A stretch of 64,000 nt of DNA from Fulvia fulva (taxonomy: Eukaryota > Ascomycota > Dothideomycetes > Mycosphaerellales > Mycosphaerellaceae), in the NCBI RefSeq assembly GCF_020509005.1, contig NC_063018.1, positions 2,914,001-2,978,000 of the forward strand, written 5' to 3'. The position numbers were made by a program, and so were the translations under genes. Positions 21,607 through 30,232 of the stretch are shown here, one piece after another. Numbering within the stretch: position 1 is the first letter of the stretch; the number at the start of each line of letters is the position of its first letter. The notes beneath the pieces were generated by a model. The model did not search any database, had not been told where the DNA came from, and saw nothing but the letters and a program-made list of their open reading frames with translations.

Positions 21607-21828
21607 TCACATCATCTGCAAAGCATTGGCGTCCGGCGCAGCTAGCTCGATATACTCGCGGTCAGCCGCCATTCCTCCGCAAAGGTGGTCCATGTACATC
21701 TGCAATGCTTCAGGTTTGATAATGTACCTCGCGTTGACAAGAGCTGGAAGCCGGATCTTCTGGTCGGAGAGAATCGGTACCAATCCGGCTTCGAATTTGC
21801 GAGCACTGTGGAAGAGGTAGCGAGGCAT
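21607..21828 (-). pseudogene. F-box-like family fragment, copy 7 (73 aa)
   Basis: An ATG at 21828 opens a 73-aa frame. Residues of about 22-50 (DQKIRLPALVNARYIIKPEA, then LQMYMDHL) align with the downstream motif of copy 6 (LLHTCTAIREEALEIYL). The LPPELRLxIY half is missing and was not found upstream in any frame. Probably a 5'-truncated member; weak as a functional gene. Confidence 0.4.
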
Positions 21829-22897
21829 GAGATATGGTTAGCATGGTCTCGATGTCACATCCATTCTCCGGCAGCTTTGCTCCGTGTCAGAGCATGAAGG
21901 TTGAAGGCACTGCGCCGCCACAGTCCTCAGGTGGCGTCGTTCCAGAGATGGCGTTCTGAGCGACGCAGCGCCGCGACGTGGAGAGGTTATGTCACAACGA
22001 GATGATCGATACTGTACTTTTCGTATAGCAGCATACCACCATCCTTCCCATTCGAAGTATGTCGCATCATCTGGTGTCAAAGTGCAGCTGGATGCAAGCC
22101 GCACCAGGAGTTCAGCTATGATGTGGCTGTGCAGTGGTACAGCTCACCTCTATTTCGATAGCACAGCCTTACCCGTGGTCTTGAGGTCCTGCATCGTTCA
22201 GCAGCATATCATCTTCCTTCAAGAACCTGATCATGTCGTGTAACGACAGGTGACGCCCATCCATTAGCTATATCAGAAGCCACCTGTAGACACTTCGCGA
22301 GCATCTTCGTGGCTATACATCGACATCGTGGATGCTTCAGCAGCATGGCTCTGGTGCGAATGCTCTGACGATCATTCGTGGAACATTCCTGAGTTCTTCC
22401 GCGCTCGAAGGACACCATGTTTCGTTGGATGCCGAGATGTCTCAGGCAATGCTGACCATGCAGCTCGTCCTCCGCTGATACCGACATCGACGGTGATACG
22501 CAATCGTCGTTCCAGCATGTTTCTGATAGCATGAGGTGGTTGAGAGCATGGCTGAGCAATCTGCATGGCGACATATCGGGCATCGGCCTTTGCCGCGGCA
22601 AGTGATTGTGACATATGACGGATTCGCTACGTCAAGTTTGCCCCACCACGAAGAAGCCGCGTGTGGTTGAGAGATTCATATCGTGCCTGCCCCTCCATCT
22701 GATACAACCTTTCAGCAATACCACTACAACTTCACCAACGACACACCCACAAGTCAATCTTCCACCTCTCTACGAAGCTGTAGATCAAACGGAAACTTAA
22801 TCGTCAATCGAAAGAGTACGCAACGCTTCCTTCGACTCGTCTCAATCATTGCATAGCTAACCATATATCTCACCACAGAAGACAAACAACAACCACA
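21829..22897. other. Intergenic region, no supported gene
   Basis: No recognisable protein, RNA gene or repeat. The last 150 bp, with CAACAACCACA just before the next ATG, look like promoter and 5' UTR. Confidence 0.4.
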
Positions 22898-23177
22898 ATG
22901 TCTGCACCAAACCAAGGCCGCCAATCGCCTGAGCCAGGCCAGCAGAAGGACAGCCAGATCCGCGCTCCAGCCACAGATGTCAACCAGTACGTTCACCCGC
23001 CCTGGACCATCCACTCCTGTTCATAGCACAGCCGCTGATTCTTGATTCCACAGTCAAGGCCAAGAACCAAAGGAAGGTGCGGCAGATGCCTCGAAAGACC
23101 AGTTGAAGAACTTGGGTAGCAACCCAGGCGGTCCACTCGACAAGGCTGCTGAGGAGAAGACTTCGAAGACCCAATAG
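22898..23177 (+). CDS. Small conserved fungal protein, 70 aa, two exons
   Basis: Exon 1 is 22898-22986 and exon 2 is 23054-23177; the 67 bp intron is GTACGT...CACAG and splits a His codon. The protein starts MSAPNQGRQSPEPGQQKD and continues through SKDQLKNLGSNPGGPLDK to SKTQ. It is hydrophilic, rich in Gln, Lys and Ser, and probably disordered. The MSAPNQGRQSPEP start and the SKDQL...SNP...PL core match, from memory, a small uncharacterised protein widespread in Pezizomycotina. The molecular role is unknown. The ATG lies in a good context after an A-rich leader. Confidence 0.8.
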
Positions 23178-23541
23178 ACGATATCAGGGACAACGTGAGA
23201 GGGCGATTCCTGCAAAACCAGCTTGGGGATGCATAAGTGGGCTGAGGTTGAATTGTAAGGCCATACGCGTACAAAGGCGTTGGCATAGTCGAGAGCCCTG
23301 GAGGCAGTAGAAATGCAAATCAACCAAGATTCGAGCCTGAAGTTCTCGGTAGTCCTGGCGGTCCCAGCATGCACTCAAATCTCCGTGATCTTGATGCGGC
23401 TTTGCTGATGGTTGCTGTATTCAGACGTTGATACGCTTGACGTGCTCGGAAGTGCTTTGATCGTGCAGATCATGAGGATCTTATAATTCGAAGCCATCTG
23501 ACCCCACTAGAAGCATCCCTGCATTGATACCATAGCGCATC
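23178..23541. other. Convergent 3' intergenic region
   Basis: About 364 bp between the small protein (+) and DUO1 (-). Nothing else recognised. Confidence 0.4.
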
Positions 23542-24288
23542 TCATCCTAGACCTCGACCTCTTCCTCTCGCAGCACTTGTTCCGCGGCCGACACCGGCAG
23601 TTCCTCTTGTACCTCTTGTTCCTGCCGTGTCCCTTCCTCTCGAAGTAGGTGTCGTCGCTCCTCCAACTCTTCTGCCATCAGCAGTGTACCCTCCACCTCT
23701 CGTACTCCTCGTTCGTCCCAATCCTCGTCCTGCAGTCTTCGCCTCGCCCGCAGCGCGTTTCCTCTCCTCTTCCTCTCGTCTCCTCTCAGCCTCTTCCCTT
23801 CTCCTCTGCTCCTCCATCACTCTCCTCTCTGCTTCCTGATGCCGCCGTAGCTCATCGTTCCCCACATCCTCCAAATCTTGCGTCGCACCTTGCCATTGCG
23901 GATTCAGGATAAGTCGTTGGTTATGTTCGGTCTGCGACAGGATTCGCGTCCAGGTTGCGAGAAGTGTACTGGCAGAGTTGACGGTGCTCTGGACTGTCGA
24001 CATGTTGTCCTTGGCTTTTGCGAGAGACGCTGTGACACCCTCGATGACTTTGTTGACTTCGCGGACCTTTTCTAGCTCTGCGCGAAGCTGAGCATCGCGC
24101 GCTTCTTCCATGTCTTCCTTTGACAGTTTTGCTTGTTTCGGCGCATTTTGCTTTTGAGCGGAAGATGTGTTGGAGGCAGGTGTGTGTTTCTGTGTTGTTG
24201 CGCCAGGGTCGGGACTGGCGAAGAGGTCTTCATCGAACTGGTCGCCGTTCAAGCGTAGTTTCGAGATGTCAGGCGCATTCTTAGACAT
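23542..24288 (-). CDS. DUO1: DASH complex subunit Duo1
   Basis: Outer-kinetochore DASH/Dam1 complex subunit that couples chromosomes to spindle microtubules. The ATG at 24288 (MSKNAPDISKL) gives 248 aa; the frame is open to a TTG at 24408 but no earlier ATG exists. The Duo1 domain is at about residues 66-135, with LRAELEKVREVNKVIEGV and TWTRILSQTEHNQRLIL. A charged coiled coil of about 145-182 rich in Arg and Glu follows. The C-terminus of about 183-248 is Gly/Arg/Thr-rich with RGRGRGLG at the end, disordered and basic, possibly a microtubule- or nucleic-acid-contacting tail. No intron. Confidence 0.92.
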   Translation of the reverse strand: MSKNAPDISKLRLNGDQFDEDLFASPDPGATTQKHTPASNTSSAQKQNAPKQAKLSKEDMEEARDAQLRAELEKVREVNKVIEGVTASLAKAKDNMSTVQSTVNSASTLLATWTRILSQTEHNQRLILNPQWQGATQDLEDVGNDELRRHQEAERRVMEEQRRREEAERRREEEERKRAAGEAKTAGRGLGRTRSTRGGGYTADGRRVGGATTPTSRGRDTAGTRGTRGTAGVGRGTSAARGRGRGLG

Positions 24289-25060
24289 GATTGATGATTC
24301 TCGCTGTGGAAGTGTGTGCCGTCGCGTCTCTTGCTGTTGCGCTCCAGGCTGGGAAATGCGCTGCTGCAGTCCAACACCTAAGTCAATGTGTACGTTCGAT
24401 ATGTACAATATGTGCCGAATGTCTCTCTCGTCGATATGCCCAGGCGTTCGCAGTGTGGTGGCCGTCTGGGGTTTCTTGATGTGACGTTTGCTGTGGGCAG
24501 AAACGCGTTTCTGACGCGTCGCAGCTGGATGCAGGGATCCCGCTCGGCACTTTGCGAACTCCAGCCACCGAACTTCACCTCTTTCGACCTCCTACACACC
24601 CAACAACTTTCACGGAATTGCTCAAACGAGGCCGCGCATTGCTGGAAAGCGACATATTGGAGATATTGAGGAGATACACATTACCTAGATCGACGCGCGA
24701 TCGAGACTTGGTGCGCTGGACCCGGAGGAGCTTGGGCGCATATCTAGGGAGGAGTTTCAGATCGAGTGAAGGCAAACCGCAACAGTAGCTCGAGGGTCAA
24801 GGTGCATTGGCATTGAACGAAAAGAGACAAGAGGACCCACAAACGGCGACGACGACCCACCTTCGAAGGACGTTGCGACGTCGACCTGCACCTTTGCAAC
24901 AAACGCCATTCTTTGCTCTGCACACCTGCATAGAATAGACCACCGAGCCACGAGGCACCGCCGTCTGCCATTGCCATAGCCATATCGCTGTCTTAATGCT
25001 CAGTGGAAGGCCGAGGAACTGACTGGGAAAGCAGGACAGCGTCTCTGGCGCACTGCGTAC
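24289..25060. other. Divergent intergenic region with an unconfirmed plus-strand ORF
   Basis: Between DUO1 (-) and the next gene (+). A plus-strand frame from about 24,480 to 24,788 encodes LLKRGRALLESDILEILRRY and ends SSEGKPQQ. It looks protein-like but has no ATG. The sequence ACTCCAG at about 24,558-24,564 could be a 3' splice site of a gene whose first exon I could not define. Confidence 0.35.
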
Positions 25061-26787
25061 ATGAACGAGCTCTGCGAGCAGCTGCACAAGATGGAACCGC
25101 CGACAACACCACCGCGCCGAACACCGCGTCTCAATCGCGCTCGGACACCACCATCGCCACGGCACGGTGCGCTTTTCGATGACTACGAGCCATACTCGCC
25201 ACGCCGCTCGACTCGAAGCACATTGACCAGCAACCCATACAGCAGCGTGAACAAGACTGCTGGCGGTGACAGCCTTGCAGGGATCCACGAGACTCCTGCC
25301 AAGAAGCCGCGCTTTGCGATCGAGAATCTGCTCTCGCCACCGTCATCACCCGCATCTGCACCACGCAACAAGCTGAACTTTAATGCAACCCCGCGACGTG
25401 CCGACAATACAACTCACGACAATACAAACAAGAAACATCACCTGGACCCATCTTCCTCATCTCGCGGAATCTCTGGCATGCTACCCACGCCATCAAAGAC
25501 ACCGACGATGACTCCCGCCCGTAAGCACCAGCGCGCATCGAGCATGCAAGACACTGCGCGCGTCCTGCGCTTCCAGCCTGACGATCCCAACGATGTGATG
25601 CCGACTCGCAAGGACAAGCGCAAGCAGAAGCCAGCCCGTAATGTCGCCGCGCAAGACTTTGGACTCGATGGCGACGACTTCAGCGAGACTGCCAGCCAGC
25701 GCAGTGGCAGCTTCCAGATTTACGCCGAGGCGCATGCCAGAGTGCCACAGCTGGACACTTCGGCAGAGAATGTATTCTATCGACCACGCGCCAACACCAT
25801 CCCAGCAACCAGAAGCTCGCCGTGTAGGACGAGAAAGACTCAAGCGCAGATCCTAGAAGACCAGCGCATGGAGGAGGCTGTTGAGAGAGAGGAGGGCATG
25901 GTCTTTATGTTGTAAGTTGACCCTTTCCAGTCTTCGGTGCTGCTTAGAGCGAATGTTGGAGAACCGCATGCGCGGGCATCCCGGCGAACCCCCGGCTTTT
26001 CCAGTCCGCATGCTAACACAATCACAGCCGTGGCAAGAAAGTCTTTCGCAAGTTCCAAGACTCTGAGACAGGAGACGTCAACCTTGAACATTCTGACCGC
26101 CAGCGAGCGCTCAAGCGCTCTGTAGGCACCGCGGCTGAGCGACCCATCACCCGCAGCAACATACAGCCACGGCTTCTGTTCGGCACCTTCGATTCTGGCT
26201 ACGCCGGCACCGACGATGTGGACGAAGAGGCCGAGACCGACCTCGACGTGTCCGATGCACCTGTCATCGAAGAGGTCCAGCCTGTGAGTGTGCCGATCAA
26301 GGTCGCATCCACCCCTGCCAGATCCAAGCCAGGTCCACAACGCATCATGACACCACCGACCACTGCTCGCACCACAAGAAAGCGCGATGCGGAGGAGGCC
26401 CTCGACAATCAAGCTACTCCCGAGCCTACACCAGCCCGCACGAACAAGAAGAAGAAGGTCGCCATCGATGCGGTACCGATCTTTAGGGACTGCACTCCGG
26501 AGCCTGTCTTGGCGAGTGAGCCTGAAGCTGCTGCTGTACCACTAACACCTCAACGCAGCACCCGCAAGAAGCCCGCCGAGAGAAACCTCACACCCATCAT
26601 CGAGGATGAGCTCGACGCCGCACCTGTCAGCAGCCAAGAGTCATCCACTTCTGCGACCCGGCGCAAGCCTCGCAGCCCATTCGACGACTGGCCACGCACC
26701 AAGAGTGCTCACAAGCGGGAGGCTGATCCATTGGAGAGCTCAGGCTCGAAGCGGACCCGTGGCGCTGCAATCGCAGCGACTCCTTGA
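25061..26787 (+). CDS. Ser/Thr-Pro-rich nuclear-type protein, 536 aa, two exons
   Basis: Not assigned to a named family. Exon 1 is 25061-25911 and exon 2 is 26028-26787. The 116 bp intron begins GTAAGT, has a TGCTAACA branch-point match at 26011, ends CACAG, and splits a Phe codon. The protein is mostly disordered with many TP and SP sites in basic contexts (TPPTTPPRRTPRL, LPTPSKTPTMTPARK), typical of cyclin-dependent kinase targets. The only ordered-looking patch spans the splice site (EREEGMVFMF then RGKKVFRKFQ). Basic clusters such as NKKKK could be nuclear localisation signals. A cell-cycle or chromatin role is inferred only from this composition. The start could instead be the second ATG at 25091. 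Confidence 0.8.
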
Positions 26788-27428
26788 ATTATCGCTCGCT
26801 CTTCTTGAAAGCAGTGCCTGTCAGTCGTGTCATCTCGATTGGCGGCTTTCCAGGGTCGCTCCTTCTCCGACTACTTCAAGACTCGACACAGGTGAAGCTG
26901 CAGCGCAGCGAGAACCAGCCGGCGAGTCATCATCTAATCACTTTTGCAGCACTCGCTGCGTCCACTCATTACTACTCGATACCACAACGAACCACGGCCG
27001 ATGGGGAGGTTTCCTGTTTGCCGCAAGCAAGGGCACGGCGTCTGTTTGGCGTTGGAAGGTGCGACGATATGTTCTGTTTGTGCACTTGCGTTGGGCTGTT
27101 TGGTCCTGAACGGCTTTGAAGAGCTGGAAGCCTTGCACTTTGAGCGACAATGGGTTGAAGGACACTTCTAGGCCATGCTAGGCACTTGCCAGGTAGAACC
27201 ATAGGAGATGAACTTGCACGTTTGAGATCAGTGTGTAGTGCTTTCCCTTCTCCACACTTCAGGTGCCAGCCGCAGAAGCAGAAGCTGCACAGCGGCAGGG
27301 GTCAACGCTGCTTTTGTCGCTCTTGCTTTCCCTTAACAACGCGCCTACTCACTCATGTTAAGGTGACGCTCAGCACTTGATCACCGTCGAAGCTGTTTTG
27401 ACCATTCGATCCGTACATCATCATTACA
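26788..27428. other. Intergenic region, no supported gene
   Basis: 3' flank of the TP-rich gene and promoter of F-box-like copy 9. No recognised feature. Confidence 0.4.
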
Positions 27429-27960
27429 ATGGCAGACATCATCAACCCAGTCCCAAAGGTACGAAAGCTCAGTCCTGACCTGAAGATTGAGACAGCTGAT
27501 TCTTGCCACACAGCCAAGGCCTTCCAGATATACCACCACATTCTTCGACTTCCTAAGCCTCCCCGCCGAACTGCAACTTCAGATCATCGAATTGATGGTC
27601 AAGGAGCCAAAGCCCATCAACATTGATCGGGACCTGACCTACCGCAGCGCCACCCAGCCAGCAATTACGAGAGTCTGCGGGAGCATCAGAGCTGATGCGC
27701 TGCCTCTTCATTACCGGCTTAATACATTCGAGGGAAACTACTGCAGCTGGTCGTGGCTGTGCGAGCGTACGATGAAATGCTTGAGCGGTATTGGCGCGGT
27801 CAATCATGGTTATTTGAAGGGAATGGTGCTATGTCACACTTTCCCGTATACGAAAAGGAAGGACTGCTTGAAGGCAGTGGAGTGGGCGTTGAGAAAGATG
27901 GAGGCGGAGGTGGTGGAGGGGAAGCATGAGAGAGTGATAGTCACGTTTCCGAAGAAGTAA
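27429..27960 (+). CDS. F-box-like family protein, copy 9, two exons, 158 aa
   Basis: Exon 1 is 27429-27458 (MADIINPVPK) and exon 2 is 27514-27960. The 55 bp intron is GTACGA...CACAG and joins in phase. The motif FLSLPAELQLQIIELMV is at about residues 22-38. The second half reads ATQPAITRVCGSIRADALPL, a variant of the CxxIRxEAL motif with Asp for Glu. It continues with NTFEGNYCSWSWLCE and ends VIVTFPKK. It is longer than the other local copies and has a C-terminal region they lack. The gene is intact, with a splice position matching copy 8 about 1.2 kb downstream. Function unknown; an F-box-like adaptor is a guess. Confidence 0.75.
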
Positions 27961-28125
27961 TGATGTCGAATGCAGGTGTAGCTGTACTGAATGGTGCGCA
28001 AACGTCCAGCAATCATCTTCATCCTCATCTCACCCGCCAAGCCCACATCACCTCCGTCCTCCGCATCCAACCTCTATAATGCACCCCCAAATTCGTACTC
28101 ACATGACTCATCGGCCAGCCTGGTT

Positions 28126-28249
28126 CGCCCACATGACCGAGTGGTTAAGGCGCGGAGCAAATCAGCCTTACCCCACCAAGTAGCAAAATTGAACGGGTCA
28201 CCCAACCTCCTAAGATTCGACCCTCGGGGCGTCGAATGTGCTTGGTGCG
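28126..28249 (+). ncRNA. tRNA-like sequence with A and B boxes (possible tRNA pseudogene)
   Basis: TGACCGAGTGGTTAAGGC at 28134-28151 is a near-perfect Leu/Ser-type tRNA A box with D-loop. GATTCGACCCT at 28214-28224 fits a B box. The spacing of about 80 bp would need an intron or long variable arm. T-runs at 28336-28340 and just beyond could terminate RNA polymerase III. I could not fold a full acceptor stem or a paired T stem, and no anticodon is assigned. A decayed tRNA gene or tRNA-derived element is more likely than a working tRNA. Confidence 0.35.
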
Positions 28250-28628
28250 AGTGCGATATCGATACGGGGGGCAGTTGTCCGGGCGACCGGGCTGTCCTTA
28301 AAGACCCCTAGCAGTACGAGGCTGTTAGGGCTTTCTTTTTGTGCTTTTTCGTTCTGGATTTGGGTTGGATTTGGGTTGGATTTGGGGTTTGAAATTGTGC
28401 TGTGGGGTGAGGGCATGTGAATGCCAAGGTTGTGCGGTCTCGATTGCAAATTTTGTCGGCTGAGCTCACTTCTGCGCAAGGTGACTTCTCGAAAGTATCA
28501 CCAGACCCTTCAGTAATACACAACTCACTACTAACACCACTTCAACATCTTCACGACCATCGCCAACTGTCGCCACCACTAAAGAGGTGCTCTCGCCACA
28601 CTGACCAGGGCCAACCTCACTGCGCGAC

Positions 28629-28873
28629 ATGGCCACTCCAGCAGTAAATACAAAGATGTCCTTACAACTAAGACTTGATGGTGGCTAATACACTTGTAGG
28701 TCTCTGTCACGAAGGAATTCAAGATCTTCCGCTACCTCGACCTTCCGGCTGAACTGCAGCTCCGCATCATCTACTTCACAGTCACATCTCCCGACATTAT
28801 CGATATCTCCGATGATGATGACATGCAGACCGCCATTGCTCAACCAGCTAAAATGTGCTGTTGGCGGTTGTGA
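28629..28873 (+). pseudogene. F-box-like family, copy 8, truncated at the RIP boundary
   Basis: Exon 1 is 28629-28643 (MATPA) and exon 2 is 28700-28873; the 56 bp intron is GTAAAT...TTGTAG and joins in phase. The 62-aa product carries VSVTKEFKIFRYLDLPAELQ and LRIIYFTV, then QTAIAQPAKMCCWRL and a TGA. Copy 9 continues at that point into CGSIRADAL, so the 3' half is lost. The sequence past the stop soon passes into RIP-type DNA at about 29,035. Either a truncated relic or a very short protein. Confidence 0.55.
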
Positions 28874-29034
28874 ACCTCCAAAGGTAAGCGTAGCGGAGTG
28901 GAGCTCTCTACCAACCCTTCTAGACTGCAATCCACGCTACCACTACCCGACGTACAGTGCTTATTATACGACATAGGCGTTAGCGACGAGTATATGTTTG
29001 CGAGTTCGCCAACAGGCACAGTGCGGTAGGTCAC

Positions 29035-29610
29035 GTGACCCTAAAACTTGAAAGTTGACCAATCAGAGCGGGCGCTAAGGCTAGTTAAGGGCTAGTGATA
29101 GAGCTCCATCGGTCGTTACGCTTAATAACTACTACGACTTCAATCTATAAGACCTAAAGGCTAACCCGGGCTTATAACCTATTAAGAATAGGACACGAAT
29201 TACGTAGCCGTAGAAGATAGGAATTATAGATTATATAAATAAAAAAGGACCTAATAAGATAGCGTATATCTATATATAGTATCGCTAGTTAATAGTATAG
29301 GTGTTTTAGGAGGGATAGCTATACTTAGGACTTAACTAGTAAGCCCTAAGTACTAATCCCCCTAAGTACCTAATGTTGACCCTATAACCTATATATTCTT
29401 AACATTTTAGATATTTAAAGACTCTACGTAGAGTTCTAGCTAAGAGTCGAATTTATCCTATTAGTTATAGCTCTTTAGAACTACTATACCCTACGGTAGA
29501 GTAATAGTTACTCCGTTTTTAGTAGTAGCTATAACTAAGGATAGAGGTTAGAGGCTAGTAGAAGTTCTACGCGAGTTTACTAGGCCTAGAGAGTACTACT
29601 ATACTAGTTA
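29035..29610. repeat. RIP-mutated relics: copia LTR piece and copia-D gag piece
   Basis: Start of the RIP compartment. About 29,165-29,300 aligns with the intact copia primer-site and LTR sequence (GGGCTTATAACCTATTAAG and onward) after C-to-T/G-to-A changes. About 29,395-29,605 aligns with 53,140-53,345, the 5' end of copia D. No open frames remain. Confidence 0.6.
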
Positions 29611-29963
29611 TAACGTGCTTTACTACCGAGCGGGCTATACTACTAAGTGGGCTACTTTTACTAAGAACTATACTACTTCTATAGATATAGCTATATAACT
29701 ACTATTATAGCGTATATTGTCTTTAAACAATACTAAACTGATCTTAGCTATCTAGGCTACGAAACGCGACGCGATAATTACGAATCGACTTGCTATAAAG
29801 GTATACGACGCGTCTCGAACTATACTAGGGTATCGATTAAATAGACGACCTCCTCGGGGTAACTACGAGCCTAATTCGAAGAAGCTTATAGAGCTAGAAG
29901 AGAGGGTGATACTTGAGTATATACTCGAGCTAGATCTTAGAGGTTTCCCGCTATTAAAGGCTA
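29611..29963 (+). mobile_element. RIP-dead pogo/Fot1-type DNA transposon, left part
   Basis: Begins at a TA dinucleotide with a terminal repeat (ACGTGCTTTACTACCGAGCG). Degraded codons of the N-terminal DNA-binding region follow, readable as RLAIKVYDASRT, LGYRLNRRPPRG and EYILELDLRGFP, typical of Fot1/pogo transposases. It is interrupted at GGCTA by the intact copia and resumes at 35,501. Confidence 0.65.
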
Positions 29964-30197
29964 TGTTAAACAGGTACGAGTTGCGCAGCAGTGGAAGACG
30001 GCGGATCACACAAAAGACGAAGAAGGACCCAATGGGATAGCGTGTATCTACATACAGTATCGCCGGTGTTGGTGTAGGTAGATGCTAGGTGTCCGGATGT
30101 TGGCCAGCCTATAGGCTGGCAAACCCTAGTCACGTGATCTAATCACATGACACACCCACACCTACATGCTTGTCCTGCGGCCTGTATGTTCTCAACA
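29964..30197 (-). repeat. 3' LTR of the intact copia
   Basis: 234 bp, TG...CA ends, identical by eye to the LTR at 35,267-35,500. Confidence 0.93.
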
Positions 30198-30232
30198 CTC
30201 CCACTCAGGCCACATGGTCTCCTACAATCCCT

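Noticed and set aside
24388..24788. Plus-strand frames overlapping the DUO1 5' region as a separate gene
   Set aside because: The most protein-like frame has no ATG and I could not define a first exon, so it is noted only inside the intergenic entry.
28321..28400. Telomere-like TTAGGG and short GGATTTGGGTT repeats
   Set aside because: Single TTAGGG hit and a two- to three-unit imperfect repeat; not a telomeric array.
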